Source: Nocardioides panacis
GTDB lineage: Bacteria > Actinomycetota > Actinomycetes > Propionibacteriales > Nocardioidaceae
Direction: 5' to 3'
Length of the DNA stretch: 64,000 bases
Assembly: GCF_019039255.1 (NCBI RefSeq)
Contig: NZ_CP077062.1
Span: forward strand, 4,030,001-4,094,000
Shown: positions 45,616-56,626 of the stretch, one piece after another
Position numbering within the stretch: the stretch's first letter is position 1
Layout: each line of letters opens with the position of its first letter
Program-made: the position numbers and the translations under genes
The notes under the pieces: generated by a model
Databases searched by the model: none
Seen by the model: the letters and a program-made list of their open reading frames with translations, nothing else
What the model was told of the DNA's origin: nothing

Positions 45616-46469
45616 GGGCTCGACGGTACTCCAGTGACCCCGCTCACCCGGGGGTCGGAGCCGGTCCCCGCCCCGTCGTCGGCCGGTTCGTCGGGGCCCT
45701 CCTCCTCGAGGCGCTGCCGCTCGAGCTCGTCGCGGCACCAGCGCCACCAGATGTAGACCGCGAACCCTCCGAACACCCACCACTCGAAGGCGTAGAGCAG
45801 GTTGCGCAGCGCGGTGAACGTCTCCGCCTTCGGCAGCGACGCGGGCGTCACCGGGCGGAGACCCGGCTCCACCCCCGAGGACGCCCGCGTGGTCGAGCGG
45901 GCGATCACGTAGCCGCCGTACAGGTCCTGGTCGACGTGCTGGATCGCGTCCGCGACCCGCATCTCGGGGATCACGTCGTCGGTCGGGTCGGGGTCGCTCA
46001 GCCCGGAGCCCTCCCCGGGCTGCAGCCAGCCGGTCACGTCCACCGTCCCGGTCGGCGCCGGAGGCACGTCGGCCACCGTCGGCGCCCACCCGCGTACGAC
46101 GAGCATGGCCGGCGCACCCGCGCAGGACGTCGAGCCGGCGCACACCTCGACCGGCGTCACCGCCCACACCCCGGTCCGGCCGCCGAGGTCGCGGTCCGCG
46201 ACGTAGACCGTCGAGCGCGGCAGCCACCGGCCGGCGAGCCGGACCGGCTGGCCGACGGCGTCGCCGGGGAACGGGTCGTCGGCCGACATCACCGAGGCCA
46301 GCGCCCGGGCGGGCGCGTCGGCGAGGGAGGCGGCCTGGTCGTGGCGGCGCGAGCCCCAGGCGTCGTACTGCCAGATCCCGAGCAGCACCGCCGCGGTGGT
46401 CGCCAGCACGGCGAGCGCGTGCAGGCCGAGCAGGCGCGGGGCGAGGAGGCGGCGGACGGGGAACGGCAC
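45612..46469 (-). CDS. SURF1-family cytochrome oxidase biogenesis protein
   Basis: 285 residues from GTG 46469. An N-terminal helix (LHALAVLATTAAVLLGIWQYDAW) and a C-terminal helix (ALRNLLYAFEWWVFGGFAVYIWWRW) flank an external domain with VRLAGRWLPRSTVYV and LVVRGWAPT, the SURF1 layout. It helps insert haem a during aa3-oxidase assembly. Coupled to the following DUF3817 gene and divergent from a GGDEF gene. Confidence 0.92.
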   Translation of the reverse strand: MPFPVRRLLAPRLLGLHALAVLATTAAVLLGIWQYDAWGSRRHDQAASLADAPARALASVMSADDPFPGDAVGQPVRLAGRWLPRSTVYVADRDLGGRTGVWAVTPVEVCAGSTSCAGAPAMLVVRGWAPTVADVPPAPTGTVDVTGWLQPGEGSGLSDPDPTDDVIPEMRVADAIQHVDQDLYGGYVIARSTTRASSGVEPGLRPVTPASLPKAETFTALRNLLYAFEWWVFGGFAVYIWWRWCRDELERQRLEEEGPDEPADDGAGTGSDPRVSGVTGVPSSP

Positions 46470-46581
46470 CCCACCAGCGTACGTTCGGCCGATTCCGCCC
46501 CTGCGGGGCCGGTCGGCGGTAAAGTCGAGGCGCGCAGATCTCGGGACCCCGGTCTGCCGGTCGACGACGGGCAGGGACAGC

Positions 46582-48393
46582 GTGGGCAGCGCACGGCAGC
46601 GCTCGACGGGCCTGGTGGACGAGCTGCAGAGCAGCCACCGGTTCACGATCGGCGTGCTCGTCTCGGTGCTGGTGCTGAGCCTGTTCACGTCCGGCTACCT
46701 GATCCTGGTCAGCCAGCCCCGGCTGACCAACTACGTCGAGCTGGCCCGCGAGGCCCGCGACGTGCACGAGGCGATGCTCGACCAGGAGACCGGCCTGCGC
46801 GGCTGGCTGGCGACCGGCGACCCGATCTTCCTGGAGCCCTACACGGCCGGCCGCGCCGCTTCCGCGGCGTCCGTCTCGGGACTGCTGAGCGACGTGAAGA
46901 GCAGCCCCGACGTCACCGACGGCGTGGTGAGCATGCTGCTGGCCCGCCAGCGGTGGGAGAGCTGGGCGAGCGAGGCGGCCGCCATGCGGGTCACCCCCGC
47001 CCAGCGCACCGACGGCACCCTGGCCCGGTTCCTGCTGGACGGCAAGGAGCTGTTCGACGCCTACCGCGAGCGGGACCTGGTCAGCACCTCCGCGATCCGG
47101 GACCACCGCACCCAGGCGCTGACCCGGCAGACCGAGGCGATGGTCGCGGTGCTGGCCAGCTACCTGGTGCTGCTCGCGGCCACCGCCGCGATCACGATGC
47201 GTCGTCGCCGGAGGCTGCAGGCCGCCCTCCTCGCCCCGATCGAGGACCTGCACATGACCATCAGCCGGATCCGCACCGGCGACCTGAGCGCCCGCACCGA
47301 GCCGACGACCGTCCCGGAGCTCGCGGAGATCGGCAACGCCCTCGGCGAGCTGGCGGCCACCCTCGAGGAGGCCGAGGTGGCGGCCACCGACCGGGAGATC
47401 CGGCTGGCCTTCCTCGCGAACCGGTTCGAGACCGTGGTCCGCGTCGGGCGCGAGATCGCCGGCAGCCTGTCCATCCGCTACGTCTCCAGCACCGTGACGA
47501 CCGCCGCGGCCGAGCTGCTGGGCACGACGACCACGCTGTGGCTGCGCGGCGAGGACCAGGGCTTCCACGCCGTGCACCGCAGCACCGACGCGCACGGTGC
47601 GCCGGCCCCGAGCACGCTGGTCCCGCCGGCCGTCGTGCTCTCCGCCGCCACCGGCGCGGTCCCGGTCAGCACCGACTCGCGTCGCGCCTACCCGCTCGTC
47701 CTGGCCGGCACCGTGACCGCGGTGCTGCAGGTCGAGACGCCGGTCGTCGACGACGACACCGACCAGGTGCTCGTCTCGCTGCTGTCCACCGCGGCCGCCG
47801 CGCTGGAGTCCGCACACCTGCACAGCACCGCCCGCGAGCTCGCCGACATGGACGGTCTCACCCACCTCCCGAACCGGCGGCGCTTCGAGATCGACATCGA
47901 CACCGAGTGGGAGCGCTGCCGGCGCTACGGCCGCCCGATGAGCCTGATCATGATGGACCTCGACCACTTCAAGCGGCTCAACGACGAGCACGGGCACCTG
48001 CTCGGCGACCAGGTGCTGCGCGAGGTGGCCACCGCGGTGAACGGGGTGCTCCGCAGCACCGACACCGCCTACCGGTACGGCGGCGAGGAGATCGTCGTGC
48101 TGCTGCGCGAGACCGGGCTGGAGGACGCCGCCTTGGCCGCCGAGCGGCTCCGGGAGGCCGTCTCGGTGATCCGGGTCGTCGAGCACCCGCAGGTCACGGT
48201 CTCCACCTCCGCCGGCGTGGCGGCCCGGCACGCCTCGATGTCGCACTACACCGGGCTGGTGTCCAAGGCCGACAAGGCGCTCTACGAGGCCAAGCGGCTC
48301 GGGCGCAACCGGGTGGCGGTCGATGGCGACGGCGGGCTGGGCGAGACGCTCTTCCGCGGCAGCCCCGGCCCGTCGCCGGTCACGCCGACCTGA
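46582..48393 (+). CDS. CHASE3–HAMP–GAF–GGDEF diguanylate cyclase
   Basis: 603 residues from GTG 46582, AGGGA upstream. TM1 ([21 protein letters not shown]), an external CHASE3 domain ([24 protein letters not shown]), TM2 ([16 protein letters not shown]), a HAMP-like linker, a GAF region (~270–410) and GGDEF ([44 protein letters not shown]). The active site reads GGEEI, close to the active GGEEF. It makes c-di-GMP in response to an external cue. No EAL domain. Confidence 0.92.
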   Translation: MGSARQRSTGLVDELQSSHRFTIGVLVSVLVLSLFTSGYLILVSQPRLTNYVELAREARDVHEAMLDQETGLRGWLATGDPIFLEPYTAGRAASAASVSGLLSDVKSSPDVTDGVVSMLLARQRWESWASEAAAMRVTPAQRTDGTLARFLLDGKELFDAYRERDLVSTSAIRDHRTQALTRQTEAMVAVLASYLVLLAATAAITMRRRRRLQAALLAPIEDLHMTISRIRTGDLSARTEPTTVPELAEIGNALGELAATLEEAEVAATDREIRLAFLANRFETVVRVGREIAGSLSIRYVSSTVTTAAAELLGTTTTLWLRGEDQGFHAVHRSTDAHGAPAPSTLVPPAVVLSAATGAVPVSTDSRRAYPLVLAGTVTAVLQVETPVVDDDTDQVLVSLLSTAAAALESAHLHSTARELADMDGLTHLPNRRRFEIDIDTEWERCRRYGRPMSLIMMDLDHFKRLNDEHGHLLGDQVLREVATAVNGVLRSTDTAYRYGGEEIVVLLRETGLEDAALAAERLREAVSVIRVVEHPQVTVSTSAGVAARHASMSHYTGLVSKADKALYEAKRLGRNRVAVDGDGGLGETLFRGSPGPSPVTPT

Positions 48394-48403
48394 CCGGATG
48401 CGG

Positions 48404-48438
48404 CAGCGCCCCTCCCCCGGACCGGGAGAAGGGCGCTG
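48404..48438. terminator. Terminator between the GGDEF gene and tRNA-Ala
   Basis: CAGCGCCC (48404–48411) pairs with GGGCGCTG (48431–48438), with an inner TCCC/GGGA pairing. Serves the convergent cyclase gene and tRNA-Ala. Confidence 0.75.
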
Positions 48439-48447
48439 AGCTGCGGG

Positions 48448-48521
48448 TGGAGCCAAGGGGACTCGAACCCCCTAACCCCCTGCTTGCAAAGCAGGTGCGC
48501 TACCAATTGCGCCATGGCCCC
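48448..48521 (-). tRNA. tRNA-Ala (anticodon TGC)
   Basis: Acceptor GGGGCCA/TGGCTCC with a G3:U70 wobble, the alanine identity element. D-arm GCGCAATTGGTAGCGC, anticodon loop TTTGCAA (TGC), T-arm GGGGGTTCGAGTCCCC with one wobble, discriminator A. CCA not encoded. Confidence 0.97.
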
Positions 48522-48555
48522 CGGTGCGTCACAGCATGACGCCGGTGCTGACCGC

Positions 48556-48681
48556 TCAGGAGCGGGTGACGTTGTCGGTCGCCTCGGCCCACAGTGCCTG
48601 CTCGCGCTGGCCGGCCTTGGCCTTCCTGCTCGCGAGGACGGCAGCGGCGGCTGCCAGGGCGACGAGGACGATCTTCTTCAT
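48556..48681 (-). CDS. DLW-39 family small protein
   Basis: 41 residues: [20 protein letters not shown], then [18 protein letters not shown]. The hydrophobic N-terminal helix and the ALW-x-EATD-x-V ending match the actinobacterial DLW-39 family found near gyrA/tRNA-Ala. AAAGGACC precedes the ATG at 48681. A single-pass membrane peptide of unknown role, easily missed because it is so short. Confidence 0.88.
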   Translation of the reverse strand: MKKIVLVALAAAAAVLASRKAKAGQREQALWAEATDNVTRS

Positions 48682-48880
48682 CGGTGGTCCTTTCGGGGTG
48701 TGCGACGCACGACTCTACCAACCGGGAACGCGGGCCCGGACCCGGACCTGGAGGCGTTCGACGCCGCCGGGGCGCAGTGACGACCGTCGCTCCACGGCAA
48801 AGCCTGGCCGTGAGTCTGGCCAACCTGCCTGTGCCGGCCCGGTGCACGTGCCACCCTGGAACGGTTGGAGGGGTGAGCCT

Positions 48881-50479
48881 ATGCGGGCCTGGGTTCTCGT
48901 GGCAGTCGCGACGCTGTTGGGCGTCGCCTTCGTCGGCGTGCTCCGGGTCCCCGGACTGGGCGAGACGCCCACCCTTCTGATCAGCAACGGCGGGCAGCTG
49001 CTGGCGGCCGTGCTGGCCTCGGCCGGCTGCGCGGCGGCGGCCCGCAGGACCCACGGGCAACGCCGCAGGGCCTGGGGCTGGCTGTCCGCCGGCACCGCGT
49101 CGTGGGCGGCCGGGCAGGCGGTCTGGAGCTACTACGAGGTGGTCCTCGACCGGCCGGTCCCGTTCCCGTCGCCGGCCGACGTCGGGTTCCTGGGCTTCCC
49201 GCTCCTCGCCGCCGTCGGCCTGGTGATCTGGCTGGGCAGCCAGACCGACGAGCTGGTCGCGCGCGGCCGGGACCTCCTCGACGGGCTGATCATCGCGGGG
49301 TCGCTGGTGGTGATCTCCTGGGTCACCGCGCTCGGCTCGGTGGTGGCCGAGGGCGGTGACGGCTGGTTGCCGCTCACCCTGTCGCTGGCCTACCCGGTCG
49401 GCGACCTGATCCTCGCGACCCTGGTGCTGCTGGCCCTGTCCCGCGGCTCACGCGCCGAGCGCACCAGCCTGGTGGTCCTCGCCCTGGGTCTCGGCGGTCT
49501 CGCGATCGCGGACAGCTCCTACGTCTACCTGGTCAGCCTGGAGAAGTACTCCTCCGCCGACACCATCAGCACCGGCTGGGTGATCGGCTTCCTGCTGGTC
49601 GCGGCGGCCGGGCTGACCGTGCGGCCCGCCCCCGACGACGCCAGCCGGCACATGGCCGAGCACGCCCGGCCCACGGTGGTGCCGGTCCCCTCGGTGCTGG
49701 GCATGGCGCTGCCCTACGTGCCGCTGCTCGGGGCGGTCGCCGCCCTGATCGCCAACCGGGTCACCGGGGCCCGCACGCCGACCATGAACCTGGTGCTCGG
49801 GTCGAGCCTGATCATCGTGGTGCTGATCCGGCAGTTCCTGGCGATGACCGACAACCGACGGCTGCTGGTCGCGCTCGGCGAGGCCCGCGACCAGCTCGAG
49901 TACCAGGCGCTGCACGACGCCCTGACCGGGCTGGCCAACCGGGTGCTCTTCGCGGACCGCCTCGACCGGGCCCTGCTGCAGCCGGGCGCCGCGGTCAGCG
50001 TGCTGTTCTGCGACCTCGACGACTTCAAGCTGGTCAACGACGAGCGCGGGCACGAGGCCGGCGACGTGTTGCTCCGGGAGGTCGCGCACCGGCTCCTGGA
50101 CTGCGTCCGGGCGACCGACACGGTGGCCCGGCTCGGCGGCGACGAGTTCGCGATCCTGCTCGAGGACTCCTCCGACGCCGCCTACGTCGCCGACCGCGTG
50201 GTCGGCGCGATGCGGCGCCCGGTCTCCGTCGACGGCCGCGAGGTGCGTACGTCGATCAGCGTGGGCGTCGCGCACCACGAGGGGGGCGGCGAAGCCGTCG
50301 ACGAGCGGCGCGAGCCCGGCCGCCGTGCCGTCGAGGTGGGGGCGACCGTCCCGGCCGCGCGCCGCGAGTCCACCGCCCAGCTGCTGCTGCGCACCGCCGA
50401 CGCCGCGATGTACGCCGCCAAGGGGGCCGGCAAGGCCCGCGCGGTGCTGGCCGCGGAGCCCACCGGGGCGCGGTCGTAG
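48881..50479 (+). CDS. Membrane GGDEF-domain diguanylate cyclase
   Basis: 532 residues from ATG 48881, with GGAGG about 9 bases before. About ten transmembrane helices (for example LDGLIIAGSLVVISWVTALGSVV, TISTGWVIGFLLVAAAGLTV) fill the first 330 residues. The GGDEF domain follows (HDALTGLANRVLFADRL, LFCDLDDFKLVNDERGHEAGD, LGGDEFAILLEDS), with the intact catalytic motif. An insert rich in Glu/Arg (EGGGEAVDERREPGRRAV) sits before the last segment. It lies between tRNA-Ile and tRNA-Ala on the opposite strand, an unusual place for it. Confidence 0.92.
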   Translation: MRAWVLVAVATLLGVAFVGVLRVPGLGETPTLLISNGGQLLAAVLASAGCAAAARRTHGQRRRAWGWLSAGTASWAAGQAVWSYYEVVLDRPVPFPSPADVGFLGFPLLAAVGLVIWLGSQTDELVARGRDLLDGLIIAGSLVVISWVTALGSVVAEGGDGWLPLTLSLAYPVGDLILATLVLLALSRGSRAERTSLVVLALGLGGLAIADSSYVYLVSLEKYSSADTISTGWVIGFLLVAAAGLTVRPAPDDASRHMAEHARPTVVPVPSVLGMALPYVPLLGAVAALIANRVTGARTPTMNLVLGSSLIIVVLIRQFLAMTDNRRLLVALGEARDQLEYQALHDALTGLANRVLFADRLDRALLQPGAAVSVLFCDLDDFKLVNDERGHEAGDVLLREVAHRLLDCVRATDTVARLGGDEFAILLEDSSDAAYVADRVVGAMRRPVSVDGREVRTSISVGVAHHEGGGEAVDERREPGRRAVEVGATVPAARRESTAQLLLRTADAAMYAAKGAGKARAVLAAEPTGARS

Positions 50480-50495
50480 GTCCGGGAGACAGCAA

Positions 50496-50524
50496 GCCCC
50501 GCCGGCACGAGGTGCGGGCGGGGC
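50496..50524. terminator. Terminator between GGDEF gene and tRNA-Ile
   Basis: Perfect 8-bp GC stem GCCCCGCC (50496–50503)/GGCGGGGC (50517–50524) with a 13-base loop, directly 3' of both convergent units. Confidence 0.75.
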
Positions 50525-50531
50525 GGTGCTG

Positions 50532-50605
50532 TGGGCCTAAGAGGACTTGAACCTCTGACCTCTTCCTTATCAGGGAAGCGCTCTAACCGTCTGAGCTATA
50601 GGCCC
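50532..50605 (-). tRNA. tRNA-Ile (anticodon GAT)
   Basis: Acceptor GGGCCTA/TAGGCCC, discriminator A, D-arm with GCTCAGACGGTTAGAGC, anticodon loop CTGATAA (GAT), variable loop and T-arm AGAGGTTCAAGTCCTCT. CCA not encoded. Standard position downstream of gyrA–DUF3566. Confidence 0.97.
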
Positions 50606-50705
50606 GGGTCGGCTCCGCGATGCTGAGCCGACGGGGAAGATTACCCCATCGGATCGGCGGCGCCCAAACCAGGAGAAGCGGTCGACCGAACTGCGGAACC
50701 GCAGG

Positions 50706-51392
50706 TCAGCGCTCGTCCTCCGCCAGGGTGACCTCGACGCCGCCCAGCAGCGCCGCGGCGAGGTTGTAGAGGAACGCACCGAGCGTCGAGATCGCGGTGA
50801 TCAGCACCACGTCGACGACCGCCACGATCATCGTGAAGCCGAGGACCCGGCTGGTGCCGACGTAGTTCTGCACGTCGAAGTTCTGCGCCGAGTCACCGCC
50901 CAGCACGTCGCTGACCGTCTGGTTGATGGAGTCCCAGACGCCGGCGGCACCGAGCACCGACCACACCACCGCGACCGCGACGACGGTCACGATGCCGAAG
51001 GCGATCGAGAGCAGGAACGACGTCTTCATCACCGACCACGGGTCCAGGTGGACCAGCCGCAGCCGGGCCTTGCGGGTCCCGCGCGGGCGCGCCGTCGGGG
51101 AGCCGGGGCGCGCGGAGGACGGGGAGGACGCGGTCCGGCCGCCGTCGGACCCGCCGGGCATCGGCGAGCCGGACCGCGGCCGGGCCGGGCCGCTGCCGGT
51201 CGAGGTCGACCGGGACGACGTGCCCGACGAGGCGGCCGACTGCACCGCGCTGCCGGCGGCGGCCACGGCGGAGGAGACCCGCTCCGTCAGCGGGCGCTTG
51301 CCGGTGTTCCCGGTGGACTCCGTGGAGTGCGACGGTCCCGCCAGGGAGCGTCGCGGCGCCAGCGGCGTCTCGTCGGCACGTCGGTCAGCCAT
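50706..51392 (-). CDS. DUF3566 membrane protein, gyrA-linked
   Basis: 228 residues. A long disordered Ser/Gly/Pro-rich N-terminus (about 1–105) precedes the DUF3566 domain: ARLRLVHLDPWSVMKTSFLLSIAFGIVTVVAV, a first helix, and LGFTMIVAVVDVVLITAISTLGAFLYNLAAAL, a second helix. Conserved directly after gyrA across actinobacteria; function unknown. ATG overlaps the gyrA stop (TGATG), so the two are coupled. Confidence 0.92.
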   Translation of the reverse strand: MADRRADETPLAPRRSLAGPSHSTESTGNTGKRPLTERVSSAVAAAGSAVQSAASSGTSSRSTSTGSGPARPRSGSPMPGGSDGGRTASSPSSARPGSPTARPRGTRKARLRLVHLDPWSVMKTSFLLSIAFGIVTVVAVAVVWSVLGAAGVWDSINQTVSDVLGGDSAQNFDVQNYVGTSRVLGFTMIVAVVDVVLITAISTLGAFLYNLAAALLGGVEVTLAEDER

Positions 51393-54136
51393 CAGGACTC
51401 CTCGTCATCCGTGCTGTCGGGCTCGTCAACGGCGTCGTCGACCGGTGCGGCCTCGGGCGCGTCAGGCTCGATTGTCGCATCCGGCACCTGAGCGGCCGCA
51501 TCGTCGCCGGAGGTGGTCTCGACGGCGACCTCGCCGGCGTGCTCCTCGGCAGCCTCGACGGCCTCGTCGATCTCGGTCGCCCGCTCCACGCTGCGGGCCA
51601 CCACGGCGACGCCGTCGCCCTTGGTGACGCCGACGAACCGGACGCCCTTGGTGTCCCGGCCGGTGGGCCGCAGGTTGTCGTCGATCGCGCTGCGGGTGAC
51701 CTGGCCGGACTGCTTGATGGCCAGGACCTCGTCGCCCTCGACGACGATGAACGCGCCGACCAGGCTGCCCCGGTCGTCGTCCTGCTTCATCGCCTTGATG
51801 CCGATGCCGCCGCGCGACTGCAGCCGGTAGTCGGAGATCCGCGAGCGCTTGGCGAAGCCGCCCTCGGTGATCGTGAAGACGTACTGCTCGACGACGTCGG
51901 GCAGGTCGCCGGCCGCGGTGGACGCCCCGGCGTCGGCCGCCCGGGCCGCTGCGGCCTCCTCGGCCTCGATCTGCTCGGACCGGATCACCGACATCGACAG
52001 CAGCTGGTCGCCGTCGCGGAACTTCATGCCGGTGACGCCCGAGGTGGCCCGGCCCATCGGCCGCATGTCCGTGGACGCGAAGCGGATGGCCTGGCCCTTG
52101 CGGGAGACCAGCAGCACGTGGTCGTCCTCGCCGACGAGCTCGGCACCGATCAGGGCGTCGTCGTCCTCGCGGAAGTTGATCGCGATGACGCCGGCCTGGC
52201 GCGGGCTGTTGTAGTCCCCGAGCCGGGTCTTCTTCACCAGGCCGTTGCGGGTGGCCAGCACGAGGTAGGGCTGCTGCTCGTAGTCACGGATCGCCAGCAC
52301 CTGGGCGATGTCCTCGTCGGGCTGGAAGGACAGCAGGCCGGCGACGTGACCGCCCTTGGCGTCGCGGGACGCCTCGGGCAGGTTGTAGGCCTTGGTGCGG
52401 TAGACCCGCCCGGCGGTGGTGAAGAACAGCAGCCAGTGGTGGTTGCTGGTGGCCATGAAGTGCTCGACCACGTCGTCGCCGCGCAGCGTCGCGCCGCGCA
52501 CGCCCTTGCCGCCGCGCTTCTGCGTGCGGTAGAGGTCGGCACGGGTCCGCTTGGCGTAGCCGCCGCGGGTGATCGTGACGACGAGCTCCTCGTCGGGGAT
52601 CAGGTCCTCCATCGACAGGTCGCCGTCGGAGGGGATGATCTGGCTGCGCCGCTCGTTGCCGAACTTCTCGACGATGGCGGCGAGCTCCTCGGAGATGATC
52701 TGCCGCTGCCGGGTCTCGCTGCGCAGGATGTCCTCGAGGTCGGCGATGATCAGCTCGAGCTCGGCGAGCCGGTCCAGGATCCGCTGCCGCTCCAGGGCGG
52801 CGAGCCGGCGCAGCTGCATGTCCAGGATCGCCCGGGCCTGCAGGTCGTCGATCTCGAGCAGCGCCATCAGGCCCTCGCGGGCCTCGTCGGCGTCCGGGCT
52901 GCGCCGGATCAGCGCGATGACCTCGTCGAGCATGTCGAGGGCCTTCACCAGGCCGCGGAAGATGTGCGCGTCCTGCTCGGCCTTGCGCAGGCGGAAGCGG
53001 GTACGTCGCTGGATGACCTCGACCTGGTGGGTCACCCAGTGCGAGACGAACTGGTCGAGGGTCAGCGTGCGCGGCACGCCGTCGACCAGGGCCAGCATGT
53101 TCGCGGAGAAGTTGGTCTGCAGCTCGGTGTGCTTGAACAGGTTGTTCAGCACCACCCGGGCGACGGCGTCGCGCTTGAGCACCACGACCAGGCGCTGGCC
53201 GGTGCGGCCGGAGGTGTCGTCCCGCACGTCGGCGATGCCCTGGATCTTGCCGGCGTCGGCGAGCTCGGCGATCTTCAGCGCGAGGTTGTCGGGGTTGACC
53301 TGGTAGGGCAGCTCGGTGATCGAGATGATCGTGCGGCCCTTGGCGTCCTCGTCGATGTCGACGACCGCGCGCATGGTGACCGAGCCGCGACCGGTGCGGT
53401 ACATCTGCTCGATGCCCTGCTGGCCGACGATCAACGCGCCCATCGGGAAGTCCGGGCCCTTGATCCGGGCGAGCAGCGCGTCGAGGAGCTCCTCGCGGGA
53501 GGCCTGCGGGTTCTCCAGCAGCCACTGGACGCCCTCGGCGACCTCGCGGAGGTTGTGCGGCGGGATGTTGGTGGCCATCCCGACCGCGATGCCGGCCGAG
53601 CCGTTCACCAGCAGGTTCGGGAACCGCGCCGGCAGGATCACCGGCTCCTGCGAGCGGCCGTCGTAGTTGGCCTGGAAGTCGACGGTGTCCTCGTCGATGT
53701 CGCGGACCATCTCCAGGGCCAGCGGCGCCATCCGGCACTCGGTGTACCGCATCGCGGCCGCGGGGTCGTTGCCCGGCGAGCCGAAGTTGCCCTGCCCGTC
53801 GACCAGCGGCGCGCGCATCACCCAGGGCTGCGCCAGCCGCACCAGGGTGTCGTAGATCGCGGTGTCGCCGTGCGGGTGGTACTGACCCATCACGTCGCCG
53901 ATGACGCGCGAGCACTTGGAGAAGCCGCGGTCGGGACGGTAGCCGCCGTCGTACATGGCGTAGAGCACGCGGCGGTGCACCGGCTTGAGGCCGTCACGCA
54001 CGTCGGGCAGCGCACGACCCACGATCACGGTCATCGCGTAGTCGATGTAGGACCGCTGCATCTCCACCTGGAGCTCGACGGGCTCGATGCGCCCGTTGTT
54101 GCCCGGCTGGCCGAACTCGATGGTGTTGTCAGTCAC
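51392..54136 (-). CDS. gyrA: DNA gyrase subunit A
   Basis: 914 residues. Introduces negative supercoils with GyrB. The active-site Tyr is in [17 protein letters not shown]. The quinolone region reads [22 protein letters not shown]: the residue matching E. coli Ser83 is Thr, and Asp87 is kept. The GyrA box ([10 protein letters not shown]) marks it as gyrase, not topo IV. Six C-terminal beta-pinwheel blades follow, ending in a long acidic tail (about 75 residues; TDDEES). Follows gyrB by 63 bases. Confidence 0.98.
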   Translation of the reverse strand: MTDNTIEFGQPGNNGRIEPVELQVEMQRSYIDYAMTVIVGRALPDVRDGLKPVHRRVLYAMYDGGYRPDRGFSKCSRVIGDVMGQYHPHGDTAIYDTLVRLAQPWVMRAPLVDGQGNFGSPGNDPAAAMRYTECRMAPLALEMVRDIDEDTVDFQANYDGRSQEPVILPARFPNLLVNGSAGIAVGMATNIPPHNLREVAEGVQWLLENPQASREELLDALLARIKGPDFPMGALIVGQQGIEQMYRTGRGSVTMRAVVDIDEDAKGRTIISITELPYQVNPDNLALKIAELADAGKIQGIADVRDDTSGRTGQRLVVVLKRDAVARVVLNNLFKHTELQTNFSANMLALVDGVPRTLTLDQFVSHWVTHQVEVIQRRTRFRLRKAEQDAHIFRGLVKALDMLDEVIALIRRSPDADEAREGLMALLEIDDLQARAILDMQLRRLAALERQRILDRLAELELIIADLEDILRSETRQRQIISEELAAIVEKFGNERRSQIIPSDGDLSMEDLIPDEELVVTITRGGYAKRTRADLYRTQKRGGKGVRGATLRGDDVVEHFMATSNHHWLLFFTTAGRVYRTKAYNLPEASRDAKGGHVAGLLSFQPDEDIAQVLAIRDYEQQPYLVLATRNGLVKKTRLGDYNSPRQAGVIAINFREDDDALIGAELVGEDDHVLLVSRKGQAIRFASTDMRPMGRATSGVTGMKFRDGDQLLSMSVIRSEQIEAEEAAAARAADAGASTAAGDLPDVVEQYVFTITEGGFAKRSRISDYRLQSRGGIGIKAMKQDDDRGSLVGAFIVVEGDEVLAIKQSGQVTRSAIDDNLRPTGRDTKGVRFVGVTKGDGVAVVARSVERATEIDEAVEAAEEHAGEVAVETTSGDDAAAQVPDATIEPDAPEAAPVDDAVDEPDSTDDEES

Positions 54137-54199
54137 GGTGTGTCTCTCTCAGTCGTACGACGAAAGGGTCTCGACAGGCTCGACCGCCCAGGAGGCGGC

Positions 54200-56373
54200 T
54201 CAGATGTCGAGGAAGCGGACGTCCTTGGCGTTGCGCTGGATGAACGAGCGCCGCTGCTCGACGTCCTCGCCCATCAGCACCGAGAACATCTCGTCGGCCT
54301 GCGCCGCGTCCTCGAGGGTGACCTGGAGCAGGAGCCGGTTGTCCGGGTCCATCGTGGTCTCCCACAGCTCGTTGGCGTTCATCTCGCCCAGGCCCTTGTA
54401 GCGCTGGATGGCGTTCTCCTTGGGCAGCTTCTTGCCCGACTCCTGGCCGACCCGCACCATCGCGTCGCGCTCGGCGTCGGAGTAGACGAACTCGTGCTCG
54501 GCCGGCTTGTTCCAGCGCAGCCGGTAGAGCGGCGGCTGCGCGAGGTAGACGTAGCCGTGCTCGATGAGCGGCTTCATGAACCGGAACAGCAGGGTCAGCA
54601 GCAGGGTCCGGATGTGGTGGCCGTCCACGTCGGCGTCGGCCATCATCACGATCTTGTGGTAGCGGACCTTGTCGATGTCGAACTCTTCGTGGATGCCGGT
54701 GCCGAGCGCGGAGATGATCGCCTGCACCTCGGTGTTGGCCAGCACCTTGTCCAGGCGGGCCTTCTCGACGTTCAGGATCTTGCCGCGGATCGGCAGGATC
54801 GCCTGGATGCGCGGGTCCCGGCCACCCTTGGCGGAGCCACCGGCCGAGTCGCCCTCGACCACGAAGATCTCGCACTCCTCGGGGTTGGTCGACTGGCAGT
54901 CGGCGAGCTTGCCGGGCAGGCCGCCGCCGCCGAGCAGGCCCTTGCGGCTGCGCGCCAGGTCGCGGGCCTTGCGGGCCGCGATCCGGGCGGACGCCGCGGC
55001 CTGCGCCTTGCGGACGATGTCGCGGCCCTCGGCCGGGTTCTTCTCCAGCCAGGCGCCGAGCTGCTCGTTGACCACGCGCTGGACGAAGCCCTTGGCCTCG
55101 GTGTTGCCGAGCTTGGTCTTCGTCTGGCCCTCGAACTGCGGCTCGCCGAGCTTGATCGAGATGATCGCGGTGAGGCCCTCGCGGACGTCGTCGCCGGAGA
55201 CCCGGTCCTCCTTCTTCTTGATCAGGTTCCACTCCTCGCCCCAGTTGTTCACCAGGGACGTGAGCGCGGAGCGGAAGCCCTCCTCGTGGGTGCCGCCCTC
55301 GTGGGTGTTGATGGTGTTCGCGAAGGTGTGCACCGACTCGGAGAACGTGGTGTTCCACTGCATCGCGACCTCGAGGCTCATCCCGCTCTCGGGCAGCTCG
55401 GCGTCGAACGCGATCACGCTGGCGTTGGCCTTGTCCTTGCGGCGGTTCAGGTGCTCGACGTAGTCCACCAGGCCGCGGTCGAAGCAGAACCGGTGCTCGA
55501 TGACGCCCTCGACGGCGCTCGACCGGTCCACCACCGGTGCGTCCGGGTCGTGCGTGGCCGCGCCCTCGGCGTCCTCGGCGATCGCGTCGGCGACGCCCGC
55601 CATGTGCGCCCGCTCGTCGCGGATGATGATCTCGAGGCCCTTGTTGAGGAAGGCCATCTCCCGGAGCCGGTTGGTGATCGTCTCGAGGGAGTACGTCGTG
55701 GTCTCGAAGATGTCCTCGCTGGCCCAGTAGGTGACCGTCGTACCGGTCTGCTCGTCGGGGCCGAGCGGCTCGAGCTGCTCGAGGGGGCCGTCGGGCACGC
55801 CGAGGCTGAAGGTCTGCCGCCAGTGGTAGCCACGGTTGCGCACGTCGACCTGCAGGGTGCTGCTGAGCGCGTTGACGACCGAGACGCCCACGCCGTGCAG
55901 ACCGCCGGAGACCTTGTAGCCGCCGCCGCCGAACTTGCCGCCGGCGTGCAGCATCGTCAGCGCCATCGTCACGGCCGGCATGTCCTGGCCGGGCGCGGTG
56001 TCGGTGGGGATGCCGCGGCCGTTGTCCTCGACCCGGACGCCGCCGTCCTCCTGCAGCGTCACCTTGATGCTGGTGGCGTAGCCGGCCAGCGACTCGTCGA
56101 CGGAGTTGTCGACGATCTCCCAGACCAGGTGGTGCAGGCCGCGCTCGCCGGTGGAGCCGATGTACATGCCCGGGCGCTTGCGGACCGCCTCGAGACCCTC
56201 GAGGACCTGGATCGCGGAGGCGTCGTACTTGCCCTCCTCGACCGCGTGGCTCTCGCCCATCGGCGCGAGCGCGAGGGCCGCCTCGGCGATCGCCTCGGCG
56301 GGGATGTCGGTCTGCGGGGGAGCGGTGTCTGGGTCGCTGGTCGGGGGGTGTTGGCGGGCATCTCTTCAGCCAC
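54200..56373 (-). CDS. gyrB: DNA gyrase subunit B (frameshift near N-terminus as read)
   Basis: About 724 residues when repaired. The GHKL ATPase has [24 protein letters not shown] and [14 protein letters not shown]. The TOPRIM domain has [23 protein letters not shown], and DADVDGHHI binds Mg. As read, the longest frame starts at ATG 56260. Adding one C (minus strand) to the six-base run at 56343–56348 links it to a GTG at 56373, giving a start [19 protein letters not shown]…[20 protein letters not shown], with AGAGGA ahead of it, as I would expect in relatives. Upstream 56374–56626 (about 250 bp) holds no gene and presumably the promoter. Confidence 0.95.
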
Positions 56374-56626
56374 GAGCCATCCTCTTCACGTCTGCAGACA
56401 TAGCGAAGGTCGACCCCGGAATCGGGGAAACGACCGGCTCCAGCATACCCCGTCAGGCCCTATTTCGGCGGGTGTGCTCCCCAGCAGGGGGGCCGTCTCT
56501 TCACCGGAGAGGCCGTTTCCCGGCCCCACAGGGCCCACTGGACGGCTGCACAGGGGCGCGTTCTAGTCCCTATACCGGCCCCGGGGGCGCACAACGCCTC
56601 CGAGGGCCGCTGCGGGTGCGGCCCGC

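Noticed and set aside
45259-48456. 1065-codon minus-strand frame over DUF3817, SURF1 and the GGDEF gene
   Set aside because: It only gains the DUF3817 protein at its end; the rest is antisense shadow. The true DUF3817 start is GTG 45615.
51539-56566. 1675-codon open frame on the + strand opposite gyrA/gyrB
   Set aside because: It lies antisense to two certain genes, is Arg/Leu/Gln/Val-rich as expected from the reverse frame of GC-rich codons, and has no recognisable domain.
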